From: Ctenosaura bakeri
Lineage: Eukaryota > Chordata > Lepidosauria > Squamata > Iguanidae
Length of the DNA: 64,000 nt
Assembly (NCBI GenBank): GCA_948474755.1
Contig: CAOLHI010003141.1
Coordinates: 1-64,000, forward strand
Direction of reading: 5' to 3'
A program made the position numbers and the translations under genes. Within the stretch, counting starts at the first letter, position 1; every line of letters starts with the position of its first letter. This document shows positions 47,367-58,489 of the stretch, one piece after another. The notes under the pieces are model-generated. The model saw nothing but the letters and a program-made list of their open reading frames with translations, was not told the DNA's origin and did not search any database.

Positions 47367-49285
47367 AGGTCAGGAAAGGGAAAGGGGAATAGGTTGATGT
47401 GTTGGCCCTATACTTCCTGTCATTCTCCCATCTCCTTCCTTTGATGTGTGAGTGGCATTGGGAGGCTTGTAGTGCTGAGAAATCAGGCTGCAAGTTGTCT
47501 TTAGCTGGCCAGACAGTGGCTGGTGGAGGATGAGGACCACAGATGGGTTTTTAAAGAACTGTGCAGCTGCCAAGAGGGAAGGTTCCCTTGGAGAAGCTCC
47601 AGGAGGATGCAGGAGTTGAAGAAGTTCACAAATGAACAAATCTGTGAAGGTCAAATCTGCAAATGTGGAGGGCCAACTGTAGTTTAGTTACTCCCCAGTT
47701 TTACAGCACTGGTAACTTCCCTCTTACATCTAGCTTTCTTACTGGTATCTGCCTATGTCATAGGCTAATCTATTTACACAATTCTGCTTCTTCTACTTAT
47801 TCAAACTGCCTATCTGAAAGTGCAATCTCTAGCCCACTAAAATAATGGGAAGAGGCAGTGTGATTTCTTGCTGCTCTCTGCCTTGATTGGCAGTTATTAA
47901 TACTCCTCCTGATATGCTTTCCCAAAATGAATGTCAAAAATAATCCAGCACATATAAATGTTAGTTAGGTGCATAATTTAATTCAGCATACAAATACATT
48001 GCATGACAAACATATTGTGACTATTTGGCACCAGTGGACAAAACATTGTTTGGTGTGCAGTCAGCACAGCATGCCTTTTCTGCTATTATTACTGAATTAT
48101 ATATATTGCAATTCTTTACAACAGTGTTGACATGCTAGCAAAACATTTCTAGTGCAGTTACAAAGCACTAGAAATGCAATAAATAAAAAGCTCATAACAA
48201 AATAAGATCATATTTAAAACCTTCAGAGTCTAAAGCTTCTTTCAGGGGAACTAGGTTACCGGTATCTACAAACAATCCCCATGGGTCAAAAGGCAAGGCT
48301 GAGGAAGAGTTCAGAGGCCTGAGTAACAAAGCAAAGGAACTTCTGCTGTCTCTTTAGAAGACTCCCCTTCCCTCCCTTGAAAAATAGATTTCCCATGCTC
48401 AGGTTTTACAATGGAGTGTTTTAAAAATAATTCTGGAAATGTTCATCCTTGTGCAAATACATCACAAACCTTACATTAGAGCCACTTCATGTTAACATTT
48501 TGTTTGAACTAAAGCATAGCCAAAAGTACTGTTTGCATAGTCAGAAATTCTGCTCTTGATCAGATTCATTTTAATTGATTAAATTCAATTTAATCTGTAT
48601 ATTCACAGATCATACATTTTCACATATTCACAGAGCTTAAAGATGTCCTTTTAAAGGCAAATGGCTGCAATAGCAGTTTCAAGGCTCCCTGGAAGTAGTT
48701 TGCTGCTATTTTAAACACCACCTATTCCTGTTTCAAAAATGATGAAAATAGTTACTTTTTCATTCACTTTTTAAAAAAGAATTGGTGAGGCAGGACAATG
48801 ACCTATAGTACGAAATACTTTCTCTTTCCCCAATTTATTGTTGCCTCCACATACAGAGCAGGGAATGAGTCACCACCTTAGTCACATACTTCTCCACACA
48901 GAGTGAAATTTTTCCATGATAATTGTAATTGTTGTGCTGTAGTTATTGTGAATCAAAGAAATGAATTAATGAAATAATTAGTTTTTTCTTAACTAGTTAA
49001 ACTAGTTTAACCAAGTTCTGTATGGTTCTGTATGGACAGAAATAATTCATGGCACCATGAAAAAAATCGAGGCAGGCACCTCCTACTTGATTCTTAGTTT
49101 CTCTCAGCAAACAATCTTGAATTTACATACAAATTTATTTATATTTATTTATTTTATAGTATTTTAGTTAATATCCTGCCTTTCTCCCAACATGGGACTC
49201 AAGACAGCTCATCAACCTAAGACAAAAATGAAGTTTAAAAAGAACAAACAATCCTATCAAAAATAGCAGTAATGTAACACATTTT

Positions 49286-49318
49286 ACACTTGATCTTAGC
49301 CAAAAGGCCGAGAAGCCA
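49286..49318 (-). pseudogene. Retroposed U2 snRNA 5' fragment
   Basis: On the minus strand this matches about the first 34 nt of U2 snRNA (CTTCTCGGCCTTTTGGCTAA and then GATCAAGTGT), with one mismatch near the 5' end. Identical 16-bp sequences TAATGTAACACATTTT lie on each side (49270-49285, 49319-49334). The direct repeats show that it arrived by LINE-type retroposition. With only the 5' end present it cannot make U2. Confidence 0.92.
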
Positions 49319-49452
49319 TAATGTAACACATTTTAAAAGCATCTCCTGTTAAAAGATTCTTCTGCAACAACTGGCTAAGAGCCAAAAACCTGTCTGAAAC
49401 TTTTTAAAAAGGTAGTTTCCTGCCAACAAGAGAACAATGAGGTCCCAACTTA

Positions 49453-49623
49453 GGCCATTTCTACACAAGACTGTTATAATGCTTTGATTCCACTTTCAAC
49501 ATCCTATGGAATCCTGGGGTTTGCAGTTTCCAGCCAGCCTCTCCCAAAATGGCAAATCCCAGGATTCCGTAGGAAGTTGAAAGTGGAATCAAAGCGCTAT
49601 AACAGTCTCGTGTGGAAATGGCC
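49453..49623. mobile_element. Palindromic MITE with TTA duplication (171 bp)
   Basis: Ends GGCCATTTCTACACAAGACT and AGTCTCGTGTGGAAATGGCC, flanked by TTA (49450-49452, 49624-49626). Nearly the whole element is one inverted repeat (CCACTTTCAACATCCTATGG against CGTAGGAAGTTGAAAGTGG), so as RNA it would fold into a single long hairpin. Best preserved member of the family here. Confidence 0.88.
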
Positions 49624-52600
49624 TTAGCCTCCTATGGGAGTTCCACCGCCTGGGAGCAGTGACTGAGAAGGCCCTCTCATGTGTCTTGATCACACACTTC
49701 TACAGTGGTGGTGGGATTGGCAGAAAGCCTTCTCTCAGGGAAGTCAAAATGCAGTTTCATATAAGTAGGCGTGGTCATTCAGATAAATCAAGATCTTTAA
49801 AATATCTGTAAAATGTTGGAAGGAAATCTAAAGGGGAGATGGAACTTCATCCTTCATTGCCTCTCTTTTTTTGTGTCCTTTTAGATTTGTAAGCCTGACG
49901 GTATGCAACAGCTGCTGTTCTTTTACTTGTAAAGTTTCCATGCACAGTGATGTCCCTGTATACACAAATGGTGGTAGTGGTGGTCATGGTAGTGGGGTGG
50001 TAGAAGACAGGTTGGGAGGAACTGAATTAAAGGGTGCACCCAGTTGAAACTAATAGATTACTGACAAGAATAAATAAATGAAGCTGAGTAGTTCAATATC
50101 TAAGCCAGTTCCATCATGACACACAATAAAGAAACATCAATAAATAGGATAATGTGTTGCAGTGTGAAATTATAGCAAAGCCACAATGAAGATTGATGAA
50201 GTATACACATGATAGAACTAGGATGTGTGTGTGTGTCTGCTTATGCATAAGCACACACATATGATACTGTAGTAGTCAGCATCACTCATTTATAGTTGTC
50301 ACTTATTCGCTGTTGTCAGCTGGAGGCATCTTCTTCACTGCAATCTTGTAAGTATTCAGAAGGTCAACAGAAGTTGCTCACAGGTGTTATAGGATAGTAC
50401 CCTTAACTCTCCTCCTCCTAATCTATTCTTTTAGATATCCTTTTAATACAAGAAAGCTAGGGCACAAAATTAAAAATAAATTAAACATGCATGAGTTTTC
50501 AGTAAAGTCTGTGGACAGTTGATGGATGAGAATCTCGTTATGTTCAGGTGGAGTAGATGACTTTTTGGAATCTCTTTTAGTTCAAGCTGGATCAAAATCT
50601 CAGAGATAGCAATGGTTATAGTTACAGGATCAAGGCTTCAAATTTATTTTTCTCCACTTCTTTTTAATAACTAATAAAACGTCTCTGGTTTTCTTCAAGG
50701 GAAGCAAAATAATTTTGGACCTAGGTCTTTCCCAAAATCATATAAAATATTAGTAGAGTTAGGCTGTTCTTGTTTATATGGAAATCCTCTTTCACCACAC
50801 TTAGTAGGTTTTACTTCTTTGTGGATACTTTCAACATTAGCCCAAGATGAACAAAAGGTGCTGATGAACATAAATTCTATGATCTATCTAGAAACCCAGT
50901 TTCCATCTATATTCATAGTTCCATGAAAAGCTGTGAGCATTAGCATGTTCTATTTGTGTTGTTATTCTCCCTTGATCAGATAGGACAACACCTTCCAGAT
51001 AACTGACAGTAACTCTCACTGACTGCTGAGGGATGGGGGCAAGGCAGTGGCAGAGATCCACACTCCCCTTTTCTCATCTAACATCTGACAGGTCTGTTTT
51101 GTGTCTTCCTAGCAGGACTATGAACAAGAACAGGAACAGCTGAATTAGGAACATCTGTTAGGGTTGTTAATCACCTTTCACTGCGGCTGGGCAGTTCTTA
51201 AAATGAGTCATGGAGCACTGTTATTCCCTCACTGCTTAAAAAAGACAAGTACTTCTGCAACTGAGATGAAGTTCCCAACCACTTTATGATATGGTAAAAA
51301 CCCATCTTTCTCTCACAATAAAACCTCATCAGGCACATTCAATTCCCTTTCAACCACCTACAGTGGTTTTCTGTATCCTAGCCATTTTCTCCAGATTTAA
51401 CCCAGAGTTTAAAAGCACAGGGAGACTTCAAAATATATTTAGGATAATAAATTGGAACATGTGTTGATGCTTCATTTACCCGTCATCTCCGAAACATTTA
51501 GGGACAAATCCCTTATCCATTATGTGGGAAAGCTGGGCTGGCTGATAAATAATTGCCATGTGATCTCTGAAGGAAAATTTTCATTACCTTGGCTCAAACC
51601 AAACTGATTTTCCCCCTCACATACTTCTTGCATGTCAAATAAGAGGCGTAGGTGGTTCTTTCATTGCAGCTACAACCATTTTATTTGACTTACGTTGGTT
51701 CCATTTTCATTGTAATAGCCTCTCTGTTTCCAAGATGCTTAACGTATACCCTTAGTTGTGTTCCATAAAATGAGTCTCTAGCTAGTCATTCAATGTTTAA
51801 ACACTTCTGCTTATTTTTCAATCAACACAGGTGTCTGACAGCTTGAGAAGCCAGTTGCCCAAAATAGACAAAATTACTGAAGAGTCTAACTAAATAGCAG
51901 CACCTTTTGTGAGCGTGGGGATTATACCTATCATGAAGATGGAATATCTGGATGCTTGTTAATTAGGGGTGGAGAAACTGTTGCCCTCCAGATGGTATTG
52001 AGTTCCACTTTGCATATGCACAGTTAGTTTTTATTTGCACAAATTTATTTGCATACCTATTTTTATGTTGTTGTTTATGTTTACTCAGAGGTAATTGTGG
52101 TTTTGTTGCTCTAGGTGCTTCAAATCCCACCACACCCAGCCAGCAAATCCGGTGATTAGAGATGTAGTTTAATAACATCCAAAGGGCCATGTGTTCCCCA
52201 TACACATATTTTCTGAGATATGTTCCTACAAAGGATCTAGCAAGACAGAACTGAAACCAAGATATAAGTACCACTTGCATTTATCCCCAAAATTATAATC
52301 CTATTTCGGTCCTGTGGGAAGTAGAGCTTTTAAGGAAGTGGGGTGTATTTTTCTTGGGCTTAGAAAATAAGTGGCATTACCAGTTAAAAGAGGAAGATAT
52401 AACAAAGTGAGCAGAGAAGAAAGAGATTAATCTGGAAGCTACTTTGAGGTGGGGAGCATTATTCTGACAGATAAGGAACTCTGAATGGTAACCTTCTTGC
52501 CCTGCCTGACCAGCTGCTCTGGCCTTAATAGTTATATAAGTACAAGAAGTTTGTGTCTCTGTCACTGAGGTATAGAAGTACTACTTCAAGTGCTGTTTCA

Positions 52601-53230
52601 ATAAATGCAAATTTCTCTTGCTGTAAGAAGAAAATTTCACATTAGGGAACACTAAATTAGATCCCGGGCTGTGCCTTGCTCCAATTTGAGTAATACTACT
52701 CAGATGTAATAAGTTTTTACCACATCCAGCACACACACACAATAATTGTACTCTCGTTTCTATATAACTGCAAGCACGAAACAGAAAAACTGCAAGATGA
52801 AGCCTATACTCTTTCAATACCCTTTCTCTCTGCATGTGCATTTTTGAGGGATTTTGTAAGATCTACAAAAAACAGTCACTTTAATTTTGGAGCAGTAGAT
52901 TGGCTCCATTTAGATCAAACTAATTGTTAATTTACATCCATGACTCACAGGAAGAAAGTGCTACTAAGGGGTCAACATGTATGCCAAAAAATTTAAATTG
53001 ACTGTGAGCAGAATAATTTTATAAATAGCACAACATTCACTCAAGAAGGAGATCTGTCCTCAGTCCAAAAGAATGAGGTTGATTAAGCCCACTGTTTCCA
53101 GAAGATATCAGGTTCTTAATTCAAGATTGTGGTCTTGAATGTAAACTATGTTTCTGTTATTTGTGCTTCTTAAAATATAAAATACATGCATGGGATGGTG
53201 AATTTATTAACTGAATACCATAATATGTAC

Positions 53231-53425
53231 CAATATTTCTCAACCTTTTTACCCTGGAGGAACCCTTGAAATAATTTTCAGGTCTCAGGGAACACTTGCA
53301 TGAAAATTACTTCATTTACAGCTCAAGAGATTTTTTTTCCTTTTTCTGTCATAATCTCCTGTGAACTCCCCAGCGACCTCTAGCCAAACCCTAGAGCTCC
53401 AGGGAACCCTGGTTGGGAAATTCTG
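53231..53425. mobile_element. hAT-like MITE, copy 2
   Basis: Shares ends and body with 25987-26189 (TTTCTCAACCTTTTTACCC; GGAACCCTTGAAATAATTTT; CTCCAGGGAACCCTGGTTGG). The 8-bp flanks ATATGTAC and ATATATCC agree at six of eight positions. Confidence 0.72.
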
Positions 53426-54237
53426 ATATATCCTTTCAAAAATCATGTGTACATCATCTGGAATATGCAGGCACAGCTCTTCTTTAAAACAGTACTATTC
53501 CTTCTGGCTCTTCAGCACCATTACAGAATATCTGTCATATAATATATGTAATATATACACACTTGAAGAAGATGGTTGCAAAAGGTTGTGATCATGTTAT
53601 ACCAGACATATACAACTGGACTCAGATTAGTAGACTTCTGCTTATACTAGAGGAAGGAGGCACATAAGTGATCTTCAAGGTTTATTCTACCCCTTACACT
53701 TTCAGAAAAAAATGAAAGACATGGGGGAAAACTGCCTCCAACCCACCTCTGCCAGTTGGAAGTCTCTATTGGATCTTGGTTCTTGGTTCTTGAATCCAAC
53801 CTAGTACTTTAATTGCATATGGGGAACAGTATCTGTGCCACATAACATCAGAGGTCCATTCACAGCCTAACATACTGCCTTGTCAGGCAGGAGATAACTG
53901 GGAAATGAGTTTCTCAGCTTTATAGATGCCAAGGAATAAGCTTATCAGTTGTCCTAATTTAGGCCTGCCCCATTTTCTAATCCATATACTACAAAGCAGT
54001 GTGTGCAATGCTGGCAAGATTTTTTTTTAATTCCTAGCACCTCTGTGAATAGAGGCTGAAGCAGAAGTACAGCTATTAGAGGAGGGCACAAAATGAAGGC
54101 ATTGCATCCCTTTAAGAATTCTGGCACACAATGACATTTTAATTCAGTCCCCAAATTTCTAGCTTTGCAGTAACTTAAAATTTCTTTTGAGCATTCAGAA
54201 ATACTGTCCAGGTATCCAAATTAAAAGGGAAAATAAA

Positions 54238-54440
54238 AGGACCTTAAAGTCACCAGATCCTGTCTGGGAAGCTAAACTGGGTCAGCCCTGGTTGGTACTT
54301 GGATGGGAGACTATCAGTGAATACCAGGTGCTGTAAGCTACATTTCAGAGGAAGGAACTGGCAAGCCACCTCTGAGCATTCCTTGCCTAAGAAAACCCTA
54401 TGAAATTTATATGGTCATCATAAGCCAAAAGGGAACTTGA
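54238..54440 (+). mobile_element. 5S rRNA-derived SINE
   Basis: Head GGGAAGCTAAACTGGGTCAG, then CCTGGTTGGTACTTGGATGG and GAGACTATCAGTGAATACCA, is clearly 5S-like. The body TTCAGAGGAAGGAACTGGCA and CCACCTCTGAGCATTCC follows, with tail GGTCATCATAAGCC. A (CAGA)n(CA)n repeat (about 54442-54488) serves as its 3' end. Confidence 0.9.
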
Positions 54441-54441
54441 A

Positions 54442-54488
54442 GACAGACAGACAGACAGACAGACACACACACACACACACACACACAC
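54442..54488. repeat. (CAGA)n(CA)n simple repeat
   Basis: Four to five GACA/CAGA units followed by CA dinucleotides, directly after the 5S SINE body. Confidence 0.95.
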
Positions 54489-56390
54489 AATTACCAAGAG
54501 AATATGAGCCCAGCAAATATTAGAGTTCTAGATGTAACTATCTTCAGTGCCTCATTCTCTGCAGTGCTAGAAAATTGGTCACTGAAGAAAAATTTAATTG
54601 CCCTCCTGTAGCAACACCTCTGATGGAATATTCCAATACAGTACTTTTGTCTCTACCATAATCCTACTTTATGACCATTAGGCACAGAAATCCTGTTTCA
54701 ATTTTTCTGGTCCACTTTATTTCTGAATGAACACATTCTAAACTGTACATGCACAACATTTCATGTACATACTACGTCATATGTGAACACTGTTGCATCT
54801 GTAAAGTTCACCATGCCCTTCTATTTTGATCCTACATACATTTGTTTTGAAATCCATACCTCTGAGTTCATAGAATCATCTATCTACACAGAATCATCTA
54901 TCTACAAAAAAGCGATGTCTAGGATTGTTAAATCAGTGCAGGAAGAGAGAAAAGGCTTTGTTCTGAACCGCAAAAATTTGCTCACAATGTTCCATGGGAT
55001 GCCATGAGTTACAGGCTAATGTTCCATCAGTGAGGTGGATTTTAAAAAAAATCTAATGGAACATTTATTTTAACATGTACAGGGTAGTACTTTAGCCAGG
55101 GGCACAACTCTTCACATTCACATCTGATTAGGGACTATGACTTGGAAATTTCAGCAATTTTGAACATGGCTGATTCTGCCCACTTACTAAGTCTTTTAAC
55201 AGGCCCTTAAAGACAAGCAAGGTACAAAGTAGTTACAAAAAGACAACTCTGATTTCAAAGCACTTTGCATTTTTTCAGCTGCTAAATTATGTAAGCTTCA
55301 TCTACAGTTTTGGTTTCACAGAAGCATGCAATTTGTTGGAGTTTACCTCTTGTGAAGTTAATAGCAGCAGAAACAGGAAGGAAGAGAGAACTTGTGAATT
55401 ATGTGCAAACTTGATGTGAATATGAATGAAATAATATGAAACAACAAATTTCATTTCACCTAAAAAATTCTTTCTAGTTGGTGTGCTACCTGTCAACAGC
55501 CATGGATTTGTACCAAGGAAGTTCAAACATGCAGTCAACCAACCACATTCTGATTTCTCAGATCCTGAGAAAATTGTATGACATGTGTTTGTGTGAATAC
55601 TTTAACCAGTTATGGTGTATGCGAAAAAAATGTGTTGGAAAATGTTGAAATCCATCAAGGAGGGGGGAATACTACTTTACACATTTATAAGATATCTATC
55701 CAAACAGAGCAATAATCAATACAAAAGCACCACATGAACCTTCAGATCTGTTGTTCCTACATACATGTTTTCATCACGTGTAAACATCAGTGTGACTGGC
55801 CACACTGTCTCAGCATGTATATGCCACATGAACATCTACTGAAAAAATTAATGACATCAATATTCATTTTAAATGGTACAGCCAGCTGTTCCACCAAAGT
55901 TATTGTGGTGGCTACAATTATGCGCTGTAGTTTTCTGGCTGGAAACACAGTGAAAAAACAAGGTACTTCTAGTCTTATTCCTTTAGGAACTGCAAATGAA
56001 GTGTTAATTTATATTTCCTCCCCTGCCTGTTTCCAACTTAAAAGTAATGTTAACTTTAACAGATTTTCAGTTAAAATAGCCATAGTTTGCACCTGACTGC
56101 TTTTCTTCTTCTTTGGTGTTAGAGAAAAATTCTGTTCAATTTATTACTAATGGGTTGATCCCAAATGAATACTAATATGCTAAGTTTACCTTAAAACAAC
56201 AGTGAATATAATGTTTGTATTACAGAGGCACTTTTCTTACATGTAGGAATGCTATTTTTGCACCAATAACTCAACCTTTAATTTTCATGTACCTGAGTCT
56301 GAACAGATCCAAATTACGACACAAAAGCATTGCTTTTAATAATGCCTTCGGTATCACTGCTAGGCCAATCTCCTCTCTAAATGGTGAAAC

Positions 56391-56426
<36 letters not shown>

Positions 56427-56428
56427 GT
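56391..56428. repeat. (TA)n(CA)n simple repeat
   Basis: A short TA run followed by about thirteen CA dinucleotides, downstream of the PHKA2 stop. Confidence 0.95.
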
Positions 56429-56546
56429 GCTGAGGTAGAATCAGGGGAGACAGAGAGTAATTAAGGGGGAGCATGTTTCAGAGAGGGAACAGTGGGAAGA
56501 TTTTTTTTTAAGAAAAATATTTTAATTTCACTGTATTTTGCACACT

Positions 56547-56720
56547 TTATTGCATCAGGCAGCCTGTATTTGGAAGAAACTCTTGTAGGTAACTTGCCAC
56601 TGCTTTTGTCAGATAGGTCATTGTTCCATAAGCACCACTTGGGGCACTGTCATAGAAGAAATAGCAGATACCAGTACCCAGGTCTTGTTCCAGGTAGCCA
56701 TCAGCTGCTCCAAGGGCCTT
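56547..56720 (-). CDS. PHKA2: Phosphorylase kinase alpha subunit, liver type, last coding exon
   Basis: PHKA2 is a regulatory alpha subunit of phosphorylase kinase, the calcium/calmodulin-regulated enzyme that activates glycogen phosphorylase. On the minus strand, after acceptor CCACTTCTAG, 57 codons and a TAA read [20 protein letters not shown], then [20 protein letters not shown] and the C-terminal [25 protein letters not shown] and the PNxGCxMQ ending point to PHKA2 rather than PHKA1. CLMQ is a CaaX box, in line with known farnesylation of these subunits. The acceptor reads TAGAAG, a possible NAGNAG site that could drop the first Lys. On the minus strand AATAAA (56546-56551) overlaps the stop codon. 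The rest of the gene must lie upstream beyond the window; no other PHKA2 exon was found up to 64000. Confidence 0.93.
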   Translation of the reverse strand, partial: KALGAADGYLEQDLGTGICYFFYDSAPSGAYGTMTYLTKAVASYLQEFLPNTGCLMQ

Positions 56721-57432
56721 CTAGAAGTGGGGGGAAAACAGGGTAGAGGGATTCAGAGAGAAGGTTCAGAACAATTCAATTCCTGAAAAGTTATGCATGG
56801 ACAAACAAAGTAAAGCATTGCTTCACAAATTCATGGCTCAATTTTGCCTGTCCTTATCCAGGAAACAGGAGCTGCTCATGCAGTTCTTTGCTGATACAGC
56901 TGCAAGGCATGCAGAGGTCTAGATCTATTAGAAAATAAGCCATCATTCCCTTCCTGCTGAACAGTGAATTGTCAGCATCGCCACCTGTTCACAAGAAATG
57001 TTTTAGTCTAATGAGCCATCTGGAGTGACCATCAACAACCATGGACAGCAGTAGCAGAACTATCATCCCTGCATGAATGTGTTTAGACTCAAGACAGTCC
57101 CCATAGTGTAGACTGTGTAGATAGAAGGATATTTAATGAGTATGCTGCATTTTTTACCATGTTTTGAATTTTTCTCAGATTAATGTTTTAATTGGATTGG
57201 CTGTTCTATAGCTTTTTTTGTACTATATATTGTAACCTGCTTTCAGTCCTATATTGGGAGAAAGGTGACATATTAGACAGACAGACACAGACAGACTGAC
57301 TGTCAGTGTCTGATGAGTGTGTGTTAACTATTTCTCCAACTGTACATATCGCATCTCAGTGACATATACAGTAATTGTATGGACTCCATGAACACTCAGT
57401 GAATATGATGGTGTCCCTGAGACCTGCTAGGC
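56721..57432 (-). other. Last intron of PHKA2, sequence next to the exon
   Basis: Nothing gene-like. A short LINE-like or SINE-tail phrase (GTAACCTGCTTTCAGTCCTA, TATTGGGAGAAAGGTGACAT) and a GACAGACA-rich stretch lie at about 57230-57310. The intron continues through the SPIN and DIRS insertions to beyond the window end. Confidence 0.5.
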
Positions 57433-58119
57433 CAGCGGTTCTCAACCTGTGGGTCGCGACCCCTTTCACAGGGGTCGCCTAAGACCATCGGAAAATATGT
57501 ATTTCCGATGGTCTTAGGCTCCATTCCCTCCTTGGTGGTGGTGCGCAAGCGTGAGCCATGCGCTCGCGTCCTCCTGCCCCCTTTGGCAGGAGTGCATGCG
57601 GCCACAGCGTCGCCACAGCAGGAGTGGTGGTGCGGAAGCACGAGCCATGCGCTCACGCCCTCCTGCCCCCTGTTCAGTAGGGACTGAAATCACTCCCCTT
57701 CTCTGCTACCGGGGGGGAGCGGTGGCAGCACGGGGGGCAGGCCCCCTCCTCGCCACGGCCTCTGCCCCACTCGCCACAGAGGGGGGCGCTGTGGAAGGGC
57801 CAGGGGTGCAAGGCGGCGCTTTTCTGGGGGGGCAAACTGCGCCTGGCGCAAAAAACAAAGGTGCTGGGATCTCCTCCCCCGGCCAGGGTCGACACTCTGG
57901 AAACTTTTCCCACACTGCCCCCCCCAGAGGAAACGAGAGCAAAGCAGTAGCAGAGCCCGGGGGAGGTTCTCGGAGTTTTTTCCCGGGGGAGATGCACGGC
58001 TCCTCTTTCCCTCCCTGCCCGCCCCCCCGTTCCTGGCCAGCGAGGCGGCCTTTGGCGGGGGGGCATTGTAAATAATAAATAAATAATTTTATGGTTGGGG
58101 GTCACCACAACATGAGGAA
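57433..58119. mobile_element. SPIN-like hAT transposon, left part (interrupted)
   Basis: Starts CAGCGGTTCTCAACCTGTGG and continues GTCGCGACCCCTTTCACAGG, then GTCGCCTAAGACCATCGGAA, the terminal sequence of SPIN (Space Invader) hAT elements as I recall it. Near 58093-58119 it reads GTTGGGGGTCACCACAACAT and GAGGAA, a SPIN right-side motif, and is then cut off by the DIRS element. The middle is unusually GC-rich with a 40-bp type repetition (GAGCCATGCGCTC twice, CCTCCTGCCCCCT twice). Its right terminus should lie beyond the DIRS insertion, outside the window. The long open frames over 57551-58174 are chance. Confidence 0.8.
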
Positions 58120-58125
58120 GAACAG

Positions 58126-58406
58126 GTTGCTTACCTGTAACTGTAGTTCTTCGAGTGGTCATCTGTGCCCTCACACACTAGGAGCTTTCGCACACGCTCA
58201 GTAATGTTCGGAAGATTCCAGAGCTCTGCAGCTCGGCAGGAACCCCTCCCCCATGCCCTCACTCAGCATGCTCAGCCTGTCGAGCAACAGTCTCTCCTCA
58301 GTTCTGGAGTCCGCCAATAAGGGACCTGAGAAAGAGGGGATGGTTGGGCGGGTGTGTGTGAGGGCACAGATGACCACTCGAAGAACTACAGTTACAGGTA
58401 AGCAAC
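58126..58406. repeat. DIRS left terminal repeat with 53-bp perfect inverted arms
   Basis: Arms 58126-58178 (GTTGCTTACCTGTAACTGTA...) and 58354-58406 (...TACAGTTACAGGTAAGCAAC) are exact complements over 53 bp and enclose about 175 bp. Part of the enclosed block (58228-58305) recurs inverted at the window's right edge. A third, diverged direct copy (CTGTGCCTCACACACTAGGA) lies at about 58425-58450. This mix of inverted and direct copies is the kind of layout DIRS replication needs (terminal repeats plus an internal complementary region). Confidence 0.85.
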
Positions 58407-58489
58407 TGGTTCTTCTTCTTCGTGGTCTCTGTGCCTCACACACTAGGAGACTTTGTAGCTTAATGGTTGGACGGTGGGTCAGGTCCTAG

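Larger units (their letters stand above)
42482..56546. other. Intergenic region between convergent PPEF1 and PHKA2
   Basis: No further exon was recognised on either strand. Named contents are the ancient LINE piece (42990-43380), a 5S-type SINE tail (43737-43870), a MITE remnant (47272-47366), the U2 fragment (49286-49318), a palindromic MITE (49453-49623), a hAT MITE (53231-53425) and a 5S SINE (54238-54440). 44590-44830 is a purine-rich stretch of GA and GGA. I see nothing nameable in 45000-47260, 47370-49260, 49630-53220 or 54500-56390. The 3' UTRs of both genes must lie at its edges. Confidence 0.55.

Noticed and set aside
49286..49318. Functional U2 snRNA gene
   Set aside because: Only the first 33 or so nucleotides are present, and direct repeats show retroposition.
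57551..58174. Open frames of 166-174 codons on both strands
   Set aside because: They lie in the GC-rich interior of the SPIN-like element. Both strands and several frames are open because stop codons are rare at this base composition, and no protein family is recognisable.
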